Assembly (NCBI RefSeq): GCF_026241335.1 | Contig: NZ_JAPHAV010000016.1 | Span: forward strand, 1 to 64,000 | Source: Ochrobactrum chromiisoli | Lineage (GTDB): Bacteria; Pseudomonadota; Alphaproteobacteria; Rhizobiales; Rhizobiaceae | Length of the DNA stretch: 64,000 bases | Direction of reading: 5' to 3' | In this document: positions 8,216 to 17,127 of the stretch, piece after piece | Numbering within the stretch: the first letter of the stretch is position 1 | Layout of the letters: every line of letters starts with the position of its first letter | Notes under the pieces: generated by a model | The model's database searches: none | The model's input: only the letters and a program-made list of their open reading frames with translations | What the model was told of the DNA's origin: nothing | Program-made: the position numbers and the translations under genes

Positions 8216-8563
8216 ATGATCAACGCACAGAATAAGGTTTGGCATATCAGCGCTTCAAAGCTGGCAATTTTCCTTGGGTTGCTTGCTGCCGCGCAAATTG
8301 TCAGTGCGGATTTGGCATTAGCACAGTCAGGTGGCGTTAGTGGTGCCTTCGCGCCGGTTCAGACAGTATTTCAAGCTATCGTTGATTTCATTAGCGGCCC
8401 TATTGGTCGTCTGTTTGCAATCATCGCCGTGATGGCGCTTGGCTTCCTCGCATTTGCTGGCCGACTGTCCTGGTTTCTCGCTGGCGGTGTAATCCTCGGC
8501 ATTGGGTTGGTCTTCGGCGCTCCTTCGATAGTCGACGAATTAATCAGCACGGTCGGAAACTAG
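8216..8563 (+). CDS. virB2: VirB2 major pilin
   Basis: The 115-residue precursor of the T-pilus subunit. It has a long leader ending near LALAQSGG and two hydrophobic helices (AFAPVQTVFQAIVDFISGPI; FAIIAVMALGFLAFAGRLSW and onward). Length, position after virB1 and hydrophobic profile fit VirB2. GGAGAGAAGG stands directly before the ATG, a strong ribosome-binding site suited to an abundant pilin. Confidence 0.92.
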   Translation: MINAQNKVWHISASKLAIFLGLLAAAQIVSADLALAQSGGVSGAFAPVQTVFQAIVDFISGPIGRLFAIIAVMALGFLAFAGRLSWFLAGGVILGIGLVFGAPSIVDELISTVGN

Positions 8564-8565
8564 CG

Positions 8566-8865
8566 ATGGCTGAATATGAGGATGTAAAGCCGCAACTGAC
8601 CCCGTTGGTAATCGGGCTGACCCGATCTCCAACTATGTGGGGCGTTCCGTATATGGCGGTCGTCGTTGTTATCGGCATTACAATCATAGCATGGCTGGTC
8701 AGCAAGTCGTTCTGGACGCTGCTTCTGGCTCCGATCAGCTATGTGGTTCTGTTCTCCCTTTGCGCCTGGGACAACAAAATTCTCGAAGTTCTCGACGTCA
8801 CGGCGCGAAAAACGTCCCGCACACGCAACAAGTCCTTTTGGGGAACGAACTCGTACGGACCATAG
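8566..8865 (+). CDS. virB3: VirB3 inner-membrane protein
   Basis: A 99-residue inner-membrane component of the mating channel that works with VirB4. It shows the family start (LTPLVIGLTRSPTMWGVPYM) and paired hydrophobic stretches at about 24-65. Two bases separate it from virB2 and three from virB4, implying coupled translation. Confidence 0.92.
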   Translation: MAEYEDVKPQLTPLVIGLTRSPTMWGVPYMAVVVVIGITIIAWLVSKSFWTLLLAPISYVVLFSLCAWDNKILEVLDVTARKTSRTRNKSFWGTNSYGP

Positions 8866-8868
8866 CAA

Positions 8869-11286
8869 ATGTTGAAAATCGTCAGAGAAGAACTTGGATT
8901 TGGCAAAGTCGCTCACAATGAGCGGCCTATGGCAACACATATCCCGTATCTACGCCACATGTCCGATACTGTGATTGGCTTGGAAAACGGCGCTCTCATG
9001 TCGGTTATAAAACTCGACGGCCTCTTTTTTCAAACCGAAGATCAGGCCGAACTTAATATGCGTTCTAATGTTCAGAATACGATCATTCGAGCGCTTGGAT
9101 CGAGCCGCTTTTCTGTCTGGTCGACAGTAATTCGCAGACAGATTGAGTCTGAAATTGGTGGCGCTTTCGATGACCCGTTTTGCGATCAACTAAACAGCCG
9201 GTATATGAGCCAGTTGCGCCATAAACGCATGTTCGCCAACGAAATTTACCTCTCCATCGTGCGAACCAATATGCGCGGCGCCCTCGGCCTCAGCGACGTG
9301 GTAAGCCGTGCTTTCACGCGATCCGGCGGGGCTGAGGTTCGAGATCAGCAAACGCGGGAAATAGTGACCGAGCTCGAAGAGCTCGTCGCCAATATGACCC
9401 GTGAGCTGCAAAAGTATGGCGCACGTGAGCTTGGTATCACCTATCGCGATGGGGAGCCATATTCTGAACCGTGCGAATTCATCAACACAATCCTTACCTG
9501 CGGTGTACCGCGCAAAATGCGACTGCCGCGGATGGGGATTCGAAATTACGTCGGAACATCACGCCTGCATTTCGGCAAGCGAGCAATGCAAACACAAGCT
9601 GCTGTCGATGAAGACAATCGCTTTGGCGCAATGCTCTCCATAAAGGAATATCCGCCGTACACCGGTCCGGGAATGCTGGACGGTCTGCTACAGGTAAATC
9701 ACGAGTTTATACTGACGCAAAGCTTCACAATCTCGGACAAGCCGATTGCGCAAGAGCGTATTACCCGGCTTCAGCGCCAGATTGCCGCGTCGGATGAATC
9801 CGGCAGCGCGGTCGAAAGCGATATCGACTTTGCTCTGAACAGTCTCATGAACCAGGAGGCTGTTTTTGGCATTCACCATTTCTCTTTGCTTTGCCTGTCA
9901 CGCGACCTTGACGGTTTGAGCAAGGCAGTTTCCGAACTCGGTAGCTGCCTGACAGATATGAACATCAACTGGCTGCGGGAGGATATGAATCTTGAAGCGT
10001 CCTTCTGGGCGCAATTGCCAGGCAACCACAGCTATCGTGCGCGTAAGGCCATGCTGTCATCGGCTAATTTCTCCGGCCTGTCATCGATGCATAATTTCGC
10101 GACCGGGCAATCGAACAATCTTCATTGGGGCTTGCCGATCACGATACTCGAAACCACCTCGCAAACACCATACTGGTTCAATTTTCACCGTCGCGATATT
10201 GGCCATTTTTTGGTCACCGGGCCAACTGGCTCCGGCAAGACCGTCGGTCTGACATTCTTGCTGGCCCAGGCAATGCGTGTCAGTCCAACGCCGAAAGCTG
10301 TCTTTTTTGACAAAGATAGAGGTGCCGAGATCTTCGTGCGTGCAATGGGAGGAGCTTACGAAGTCCTCTCACCGGGAACACCCACTGGTTTCAACCCGCT
10401 TCAGCTGGAAAACTCCGGCCCTAATCGTGATTTTCTGCTCCGCCTTTTGAAATCGATGTTGCGGTCAAGCGATCACCGCGACTTCAGCCAGGAGGACGCA
10501 GATACGCTGGAACGGGCGATTGCCCGTATCATGGAAGAGCCTGCAGCACAGCGCAACTTGCCAAACCTGTCGGGCTTGCTGGTGGGACGTTCGCGTGCGG
10601 ACGCGAACGACTTAGCGTCAAGGCTACGTCCTTGGATCGACGGCGAAAAAGCATGGCTCTTCAACGCTCAGCATGATGTGCTGTCGTTTTCGGGTCGCAG
10701 TGTTTTCGGCTTCGATATGACGAGCATCCTCGGCAACGAGGATATTCGGACGCCCGCGCTGATGTACCTCTATCACCGTCTCGATGAGCTCCTGAACGGC
10801 GATCCAGTCATGTTCTTCATGGATGAGGGCTGGCAGCTGCTTATGGACGAAACATTCAGTCATTTCATCATCGACAAGATGAAAACCATTCGTAAGCTCA
10901 ACGGCATTGTCGGCTTCGGAACGCAGTCAGCCGCCGATATTGCCAAAGCCAAAGCGTCTCACACCCTCATCGAGCAGTCGGCCACGAATATTCATTTCCC
11001 GAACCCACGGGCGGATGAAGAGAGCTACATCAAGCGCTTTGGATTGAGCGTTAAAGAATTCAATTTCATCAAAAACACCCCGCCTGAAAAGCGCACCTTC
11101 CTCGTCAAACACGGGAATGACTCGGTCATTGCCCGTCTCGATCTCTCAAACATGCCAGATCTCGTCAAAGTGCTGTCTGGTCGAAAAGAGACCGTCGAGG
11201 AATGTGCAGCCCTGCGGGAACGATATGGCGATGAGCCTGAAAACTGGTTGGCTGAATTCTGCGGATGGGAGAGGAATGATGCATAA
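8869..11286 (+). CDS. virB4: VirB4 ATPase
   Basis: An 805-residue cytoplasmic ATPase at the base of the type IV channel, needed for pilus assembly and substrate transfer. The N-terminal half is the CagE/TrbE/VirB domain. The C-terminal half has Walker A GPTGSGKT near residue 451 and Walker B VMFFMDEGW near 645. The length matches the family. The 3' end overlaps the start of the next gene by eight bases. Confidence 0.95.
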   Translation: MLKIVREELGFGKVAHNERPMATHIPYLRHMSDTVIGLENGALMSVIKLDGLFFQTEDQAELNMRSNVQNTIIRALGSSRFSVWSTVIRRQIESEIGGAFDDPFCDQLNSRYMSQLRHKRMFANEIYLSIVRTNMRGALGLSDVVSRAFTRSGGAEVRDQQTREIVTELEELVANMTRELQKYGARELGITYRDGEPYSEPCEFINTILTCGVPRKMRLPRMGIRNYVGTSRLHFGKRAMQTQAAVDEDNRFGAMLSIKEYPPYTGPGMLDGLLQVNHEFILTQSFTISDKPIAQERITRLQRQIAASDESGSAVESDIDFALNSLMNQEAVFGIHHFSLLCLSRDLDGLSKAVSELGSCLTDMNINWLREDMNLEASFWAQLPGNHSYRARKAMLSSANFSGLSSMHNFATGQSNNLHWGLPITILETTSQTPYWFNFHRRDIGHFLVTGPTGSGKTVGLTFLLAQAMRVSPTPKAVFFDKDRGAEIFVRAMGGAYEVLSPGTPTGFNPLQLENSGPNRDFLLRLLKSMLRSSDHRDFSQEDADTLERAIARIMEEPAAQRNLPNLSGLLVGRSRADANDLASRLRPWIDGEKAWLFNAQHDVLSFSGRSVFGFDMTSILGNEDIRTPALMYLYHRLDELLNGDPVMFFMDEGWQLLMDETFSHFIIDKMKTIRKLNGIVGFGTQSAADIAKAKASHTLIEQSATNIHFPNPRADEESYIKRFGLSVKEFNFIKNTPPEKRTFLVKHGNDSVIARLDLSNMPDLVKVLSGRKETVEECAALRERYGDEPENWLAEFCGWERNDA

Positions 11287-12358
11287 GAAGTCTGCATTAT
11301 GCATATTTTTGGCGTCAGCAACCATGCCATTGTCGGCGTGGGCTGGTGGCGTTCCTGTCATTGACGGATCTAATTTGTCCGAACGAACGGTCCGGGATCA
11401 AAAAACATCGGAAATCGAAAAAACGACTAGAGACAGATTTTCACTCAACAAAAGTGTGACATGTGCCGTCTACCGACCGGGGCGCAAGGACGATCCCGTT
11501 GCTGCCGCCAAAGCCAATCCGGAAATCTCCGGATTGGTCAAACGGGTAGCACACGAGGAAGGCGTGGATGAGAACCTATTTCTGGGGCTCGTTTATCAGG
11601 AAAGCCGCTTTAATCCATGCGCAAAATCAGGCGTGGGCGCTATCGGTTTGGCACAGTTGATGCCGGATACTGCCAAAGAACTAGGCGTAAATCCGCATAA
11701 TATTGAACAGAACCTACGCGGTGGCGCCCGGTATTTAAAACAGCAGCTCAAGCGATATAACGGCAACGCTAACCACGCTCTTGCCGCCTACAATGCTGGT
11801 GCGGGCAACGTGAATAAATACGGCGGCATTCCACCCTTCAAAGAAACGCAGGGGTACGTCCGAAATATCACGCAAAAATGGACACCGGCTTTCGGCGGTT
11901 CAAAAGACCTGCCCATGAACTACGGCGGCGGTGACACCGCATATTCCGGTATGCGGGATTCGACCATCATTTCGATGGCAACGATGCAAGCAACACAGGA
12001 AAGTTCCGCCAACGTCGCCTCATGGCTCTCGCAGCTCGGCGGTGTGCAGTCCGACACCATTCAAGACAGCTGGGATCACAACTCTGCCGCTCGAAACGCG
12101 AACCTCGAAATGGTCAATCAGGCGATTTTGCTGGGCAATTCGTTTGCCGACCTGCTCAACAGCCGCAATACAGTTTCAGCCAGTGGCATTTCGGGCGCAT
12201 CTCAATCGGCTTCGTTCAAGAAGAAAGACGACAAGCCGCGAGAAACGACCGGCGTCTGCGATCCCCGTACCGGCCTCGAATGGAATGCTGAAGAAAAAGC
12301 CTGCGTTCAAAAGCGTGAACGCGAGGCGAACATCAAACTGAACCTTGATCCTCAATAA
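11279..12358 (+). CDS. Second lytic transglycosylase with a VirB5-like mature N-terminus
   Basis: A 359-residue exported protein. The ATG at 11279 is preferred to the one at 11276 because of spacing from GGGAGAGGA. After the signal peptide (MHKKSALCIFLASATMPLSA) comes AGGVPVIDGSN (22-32), which is nearly identical to the mature N-terminus of VirB5 encoded next door. An SLT domain follows (about 80-205) with catalytic Glu108 in VYQESRFNP, AIGLAQLMPDTA and AAYNAGAGN. The C-terminal 150 residues are Ser/Thr-rich and charged. It probably cleaves peptidoglycan during channel assembly, perhaps held near VirB5 or the pilus tip by the shared segment. Confidence 0.88.
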   Translation: MHKKSALCIFLASATMPLSAWAGGVPVIDGSNLSERTVRDQKTSEIEKTTRDRFSLNKSVTCAVYRPGRKDDPVAAAKANPEISGLVKRVAHEEGVDENLFLGLVYQESRFNPCAKSGVGAIGLAQLMPDTAKELGVNPHNIEQNLRGGARYLKQQLKRYNGNANHALAAYNAGAGNVNKYGGIPPFKETQGYVRNITQKWTPAFGGSKDLPMNYGGGDTAYSGMRDSTIISMATMQATQESSANVASWLSQLGGVQSDTIQDSWDHNSAARNANLEMVNQAILLGNSFADLLNSRNTVSASGISGASQSASFKKKDDKPRETTGVCDPRTGLEWNAEEKACVQKREREANIKLNLDPQ

Positions 12359-12369
12359 GGGAGATAAAC

Positions 12370-13095
12370 ATGAAACGACTGATCATTTCGGCGTCAGCGA
12401 TTGCCGTGGCTCTAGCATCGTTCGCTCCCACTGTAGCTTATACTGCAGGTGGCGTGCCTGTAATCGATGAATCAAATTATAAAGTGGCCAAGCAAACATC
12501 CGAAACAACGGAAAAAATCCTTGGGACAAACAACGAAATTCTCACAACCGTTGAGGAGACATTGAAGGCCGTTACCGGTGATCGTGGCGGAGATGCGAAC
12601 CAGATGCAAAACCTGGCCGTTGGTAATGGCTTTAGCGTATCGTCAATGCCCTCTTTCGACAGCCTTATGTCCGGCGGAGTGCCAAATTTTGGCAGTATGG
12701 GCGGTGACATCGCCAAGGTAGCGTCCACTTTCATCAAGGGGCTTCAGCTCGTTAAGAACTTGTCGGGGCAAGCAAATAGCAGCTTCAGCGGAGACAAGTC
12801 CTATGAACAGATGGTCAACACTGTGCTTGGTGTCGCCGCACTCGTAAATGGTTCGCAACAGGCAGTAACGACGCGCCGAAGCGCTTTTGAACAGGCCGGG
12901 CAGAGTATCGGTCAGGCAAAGGACATTAAAGGTTCCATCGACCAAAACACACAGCTGCAAGTCCAAGCAGGACTGACCATCAATGAACTGATCGGCGTGA
13001 TGAACGGTGCCGTGTCGTCATTACAGGCCGATAATCAGCGCCGCCTCACTGACATTTCCAATTCCAAGAAGGTGTTGACGTACAGTGCAAACTAA
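12370..13095 (+). CDS. virB5: VirB5 minor pilin
   Basis: A 241-residue pilus-tip or adhesion subunit. A signal peptide ends near residue 25; the mature protein starts AGGVPVIDESN and is largely helical (SETTEKILGTNNEILTTVEE; late segments rich in Gln and Leu), as in the VirB5/TrbJ family. The first mature residues are shared with the preceding transglycosylase. The 3' end overlaps the lipoprotein gene. Confidence 0.88.
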   Translation: MKRLIISASAIAVALASFAPTVAYTAGGVPVIDESNYKVAKQTSETTEKILGTNNEILTTVEETLKAVTGDRGGDANQMQNLAVGNGFSVSSMPSFDSLMSGGVPNFGSMGGDIAKVASTFIKGLQLVKNLSGQANSSFSGDKSYEQMVNTVLGVAALVNGSQQAVTTRRSAFEQAGQSIGQAKDIKGSIDQNTQLQVQAGLTINELIGVMNGAVSSLQADNQRRLTDISNSKKVLTYSAN

Positions 13096-13312
13096 CATCG
13101 CTAACAACTTCCTGAAGTGTTTTATCTTTGCCGCCATTGCAGCCGGCGTTGCCGGCTGCGGAACGGTCAAGGAAAAGACTGCTCCTTGCAAACGTCCCGC
13201 AAATCTCACGTCATTTGCCGAAGACATTCGGCAAGACTGTGGACCTATGGCCTTTGTTAATGGCGATCCAGCGACCGCCATTACCGCGATTAATTCGATA
13301 GCGACGGAATAA
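13085..13312 (+). CDS. Small lipoprotein, VirB7- or Eex-like
   Basis: A 75-residue protein starting with GTG at 13085 inside the end of virB5. A lipobox (AAGVAGC, Cys near 25) marks an outer- or inner-membrane lipoprotein. The mature part has CKRPANLTSFAEDIRQDC. VirB7 in this apparatus normally binds VirB9; entry-exclusion lipoproteins can occupy the same slot between virB5 and virB6. No other VirB7 candidate is seen in the operon, so VirB7 is somewhat favoured. Confidence 0.68.
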   Translation: MQTNIANNFLKCFIFAAIAAGVAGCGTVKEKTAPCKRPANLTSFAEDIRQDCGPMAFVNGDPATAITAINSIATE

Positions 13313-13324
13313 TCGGGGGCCGCT

Positions 13325-14365
13325 ATGCATGATTTCTTGAGCGATCTTTTGGAGAGAATTGATAATTCCGGCGAGAATTTTTCATCGCAGGCTTACAATA
13401 TTATTGGCTCTGAAATCACGCCGCTGCTCAAGGTGATGTTCATCGCCTATGTTGGATATTACGGTATCCAAGTAATAATGGGGACTTCGCGGATTAGTGT
13501 GGCTGAAATTGTTACACGCGTATTCCGCATGGTCTTCATTCTGGCATTGATCAGCAACTGGGGATATTTCAACGATTCTTTCTACAAGTGGCTGAACAAT
13601 ACTCCTGAAGATGTAGGTCGCGCCATCCTGACCGCCACCGGGACGGGAATTACCGAACCGACAAATGGACTTTCCATGATCTGGAAGACTGCAAACGAGG
13701 CGGCTTCCGCGTTTGCCGAGCAATCGGGCTATTTTTCCGTTTTGCCTTCTATGGTTGGCTTTCTCATCATGGCCTGCGTGGCAATCTTCATCGCAGTTGC
13801 CCTCGCAATTCTCGTATTAGCCAAGGTGATGTTATGGGTTCTGATCGGAACCGCACCGATTTTTATCGCCTGCATGTTGTTTGAACAATCGCGCAGCCTT
13901 GGGCAGGCGTGGTTCCAACAAGTTCTTCTATACGCACTGATCCCGTTATTCGTGTTTGTCGTCGCCGCTTTCCTTATCGCTGCAATGGACCCTGAACTGA
14001 CGAAGGTATCCGCTGCTGCCACGGAGCGACGCCTTACGCTGAGTGATATTTCAGCCTTCCTTCTTCTTTGTTTCGCAGGCGCTTTCGTCCTGTTGAACAT
14101 CCAGGTCCTTGCTCAAGGCATTGCAGGAGGGTTGGCCGTTGGTATTGGCGCTGCCGCAACACGGATTGCTCGCATGACCGGTGTCACCGCTCCAATGCAG
14201 ATTGCGCGAGCTGGCTTCAAGGGGATCGGTGCGAGCTATCGCGGCGGACGGTCGCTTTACAATCGTTTTGGAGGCGGCGGCGATGGGGGGTCGATTTCCC
14301 CGACAAGCCAGGGCGCAAAAGAAGCAATACAAAACCGAATAAGCAGCAACAGCCTGCCTCGCTGA
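13325..14365 (+). CDS. virB6: VirB6 polytopic membrane protein
   Basis: The 346-residue inner-membrane core of the channel. It has a hydrophilic N-terminus, then hydrophobic segments near 36-55, 65-80, 140-185 and 195-220, with one further segment near 245-275, and the family pattern WVLIGTAPIFIACMLFEQSR. The C-terminal tail is glycine-rich. It sits after the lipoprotein gene and before virB8, as expected. Confidence 0.92.
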   Translation: MHDFLSDLLERIDNSGENFSSQAYNIIGSEITPLLKVMFIAYVGYYGIQVIMGTSRISVAEIVTRVFRMVFILALISNWGYFNDSFYKWLNNTPEDVGRAILTATGTGITEPTNGLSMIWKTANEAASAFAEQSGYFSVLPSMVGFLIMACVAIFIAVALAILVLAKVMLWVLIGTAPIFIACMLFEQSRSLGQAWFQQVLLYALIPLFVFVVAAFLIAAMDPELTKVSAAATERRLTLSDISAFLLLCFAGAFVLLNIQVLAQGIAGGLAVGIGAAATRIARMTGVTAPMQIARAGFKGIGASYRGGRSLYNRFGGGGDGGSISPTSQGAKEAIQNRISSNSLPR

Positions 14366-14399
14366 TGCTGCAGGTTCATAAGATGTCAAAGGCCAGATC

Positions 14400-15095
14400 A
14401 TGACTAATTCCAAAGAAGCTGCATTGAGAAGTTATTTTCAGGACGGTGATCGTTGGGAGAACGAAATCGTCCGGAAAGCAAAACGTTCAAAAGCCGTGGC
14501 ATGGTTCGTAACCATCATATTCGGGCTGGTCGCGCTTTTCGCATTGCTCGCACTCGTTATGCTGGTTCCGCTAAAATCTTTCGAGCCTGTGATTGTCGTC
14601 GTAGACAAGGCTACCGGCTACATCGAAACCAAAAGCGGACTGACAAAAGCGCAAAATCTGACGGATTCACGCGCAATTACACAAGCCAACGTCGTTCGGT
14701 ATATCAGGACACGCGAAGGCTATGATCCTTACGCGATAGACACAAACTTTGGCACGGCGGCACTATTGTCGACAGGTGATGCCGCTCGCGAATTGCAAGA
14801 GCAATACAGCACTGCCAATCCGAACAATCCGGCCAAGGTCTATGGGAAAAACAAGCGTGTGCTTGTCGATGTGAAGTCTGTCACCTTCCCCAACGATTCA
14901 ACCGCTCTTGTTCGTTTCTCAACCACTGAGAAGTCCGATACCGATGTCATCACCAAACACTACATAGCTGTCGTGCGCTATCGCTACACGGACGAACCCA
15001 CCACCAATGAATGGCGGTTTGAAAATCCCCTCGGCTTCCAGGTTTACAATTACCGGCGTGATCAGGAAACCGTCACGGAAGGGAGCAAGGGATGA
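14400..15095 (+). CDS. virB8: VirB8 assembly factor
   Basis: A 231-residue bitopic inner-membrane protein that nucleates assembly of the channel. A short cytoplasmic part (to about 36) is followed by one membrane helix (WFVTIIFGLVALFALLALVM) and a periplasmic NTF2-like domain, with the family features YIRTREGYDPY and ITKHYIAVVRYRY. The stop overlaps the virB9 start by four bases. Confidence 0.94.
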   Translation: MTNSKEAALRSYFQDGDRWENEIVRKAKRSKAVAWFVTIIFGLVALFALLALVMLVPLKSFEPVIVVVDKATGYIETKSGLTKAQNLTDSRAITQANVVRYIRTREGYDPYAIDTNFGTAALLSTGDAARELQEQYSTANPNNPAKVYGKNKRVLVDVKSVTFPNDSTALVRFSTTEKSDTDVITKHYIAVVRYRYTDEPTTNEWRFENPLGFQVYNYRRDQETVTEGSKG

Positions 15096-15901
15096 AAAAC
15101 CGCTTGCTTCTTGCGGCGACATTGTCCGCCGCCATCCTTTCGCACGCCCACGCAGCACAGACGCCAAGGGCTGGATCGCTCGATTCACGTGTGACCAGTG
15201 TCGTCTACCAGCCTAATAATGTCGTCAAAATCTCCGCGACGTATGGCATATCGACAATGATCATCTTCGATGAGGATGAAAAGTTTGAGACGATTTCTCT
15301 CGGCGATACAGAGAGCTGGCAGGTTGCTCCAACCGAAAAAGGCAACATTTTGTTTGTGAAGCCAACGGCTAAAAACGTCGTTACAAACATGAACGTTGTC
15401 ACGACCAAGCGTATCTATTTTTTGGAACTGCACGATTATGCGCCCGATGCGGGCAGACAAGTCTTTGGCGTCCAATTCACCTATCCTGAAAAGGATCTAA
15501 ATTCCGCGATGCGCAAAGAGGCTGAATATCGCGCTGCCAACCCGAATATCTCTAAAATCGACAAGGCTAACGTCAATATCGACTATTCCTTTACGGGAGA
15601 TACGAAACTCAAACCCTCAATGGTTTTCGATGACGGCAAGAAAACCTTCTTCAAATTCACTGGTCGGACGCCAGCAATCTTTGCAGTAAACAGCGATTTT
15701 TCAGAAACACTGCGTAACTTCCGCAAGGAAGGCGAATATCTGGTCGTGGATGGAACGGCAACTCAATACACGCTGCGCGACGGTGATCAGTGGATCTGCA
15801 TCTTCAACCTTAGAAAGCCAGATTTTGGCGCATCCGATCCCGACATCATGGGTCCTGCGCCTGATCAAGTGGCAACCAAGCGGAGAAGGAGCGGCAACTG
15901 A
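15092..15901 (+). CDS. virB9: VirB9 outer-membrane-complex protein
   Basis: A 269-residue periplasmic protein of the outer-membrane core complex. A signal peptide (to about residue 22) precedes the N-terminal CagX domain (SRVTSVVYQPNNVVKISATY) and the C-terminal VirB7-binding domain (DDGKKTFFKFTGRTPAIFAV, then DGDQWICIFN). The stop and the virB10 start overlap by one base. Confidence 0.94.
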   Translation: MKNRLLLAATLSAAILSHAHAAQTPRAGSLDSRVTSVVYQPNNVVKISATYGISTMIIFDEDEKFETISLGDTESWQVAPTEKGNILFVKPTAKNVVTNMNVVTTKRIYFLELHDYAPDAGRQVFGVQFTYPEKDLNSAMRKEAEYRAANPNISKIDKANVNIDYSFTGDTKLKPSMVFDDGKKTFFKFTGRTPAIFAVNSDFSETLRNFRKEGEYLVVDGTATQYTLRDGDQWICIFNLRKPDFGASDPDIMGPAPDQVATKRRRSGN

Positions 15902-17127
15902 TGAAACAGTCTCCCGAACTGGAAGCACTGGCGTCTGCCGATGACGCCGGAGTCAGCAACAAGAATGCAAAGCGGAATCAGACGGCCGCTATGGGGGTAT
16001 TTCTGCTTGCAGGTGTAGCTATGGCTTATTTTGTTCTCAAACAACCTTCGGAGAAACCGCGCGATCTCGTGCGCGGTGACGAGGAGTTCAGCACCACATC
16101 GTTCAGACCGCCGTCTTTCGTGCGCGACCAGGGTCAGCCTCCTACAGCAATCGAGCCCAACATCATCAATATCCCGCCACCGCCACCGGAGCCGGAGAAA
16201 GTCGACACCACGACATTTAATGTCCCTCCCCCGCCTCCGCCGACAGTCGCGGTGAAGGAACCCGATCAGGCACCCACGCCGGAGATCGTTGAAGAATTTC
16301 CAGACCGGTTCAAATCAAAACTGATTGAGATGGATCAAGCGCGATCAGGCGGAGCAAATGGGGGACTTGGTGGCGATAGTGGCGAAGGAACACCGACTGT
16401 TGCTGGCGAAGACAGAAACAGCAAGTTTCTGGCGACGGCCTCGGCAATGGCCGACCGTAATGCCAAGGCTACGAAAATCAAGCGCATCGACGCGGTTGTG
16501 CCGGAAGGAACGATGATACCCGGTATTCTCGAAACCTCGATTGTAAGCGATCTGCCAGGCCAGGTTCGCGCCATCACGTCAGAAGACGTCTACAGTTTTG
16601 ATGGTCGTCGCATTCTGATTCCGACCGGCACCCGCCTCATTGGTGAATATCAAAGCGACGTCATGACGGGCCAGACCCGCGTTTTCGTAGTCTGGACCCG
16701 CTTGCTTAGGGATGATGGTGTAAGCGTGCGCCTGAACTCCGTGGGAACTGACAGCCTTGGCCGTTCCGGCCTGACCGGCATCGTCGACAAAAAATGGCGT
16801 GAACGGTTCGGCGCGTCCATCATGTTATCTGTGGTGGGCGCCGGCGCTAGCTATCTGACTGGTTTCGGCAGCGGGGAAGCCTTCGGTCGTAACAACGATG
16901 ATGCGAAACGGGGTGAAGAACTAGCCCGCGAAACCATCGCCGAAACATTCTCTCAAATGGCAAATACCGCTCTGAGCGAGAACTTGCGTATCAAACCAAC
17001 AATCAGCGTCCATCAAGGCGAACGTATCTTCATATTCGTGCGTCAGGACCTCGATTTTTCGGCCATGTACGACGATCCCGTAACAGAAGCGATGAAGGAA
17101 ATTCAACGTGAACGCAGGGGCAAATAG
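15901..17127 (+). CDS. virB10: VirB10 energy-transducing channel protein
   Basis: A 408-residue protein that spans inner membrane, periplasm and outer membrane and transmits ATPase energy to the outer gate. One membrane helix (about 29-46) is followed by a proline-rich region (two runs of five or six Pro near 83-112) and the TrbI-type beta-barrel domain (VPEGTMIPGILETSIVSDLP, GTRLIGEYQSDVMTGQTRV). The C-terminus overlaps virB11 by 20 bases. Confidence 0.95.
   Translation: MKQSPELEALASADDAGVSNKNAKRNQTAAMGVFLLAGVAMAYFVLKQPSEKPRDLVRGDEEFSTTSFRPPSFVRDQGQPPTAIEPNIINIPPPPPEPEKVDTTTFNVPPPPPPTVAVKEPDQAPTPEIVEEFPDRFKSKLIEMDQARSGGANGGLGGDSGEGTPTVAGEDRNSKFLATASAMADRNAKATKIKRIDAVVPEGTMIPGILETSIVSDLPGQVRAITSEDVYSFDGRRILIPTGTRLIGEYQSDVMTGQTRVFVVWTRLLRDDGVSVRLNSVGTDSLGRSGLTGIVDKKWRERFGASIMLSVVGAGASYLTGFGSGEAFGRNNDDAKRGEELARETIAETFSQMANTALSENLRIKPTISVHQGERIFIFVRQDLDFSAMYDDPVTEAMKEIQRERRGK

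Noticed and set aside
14363-14402. A 12-codon frame between virB6 and virB8 as a possible virB7
   Set aside because: It has no lipobox, signal or Cys; the lipoprotein at 13085-13312 is a better candidate.
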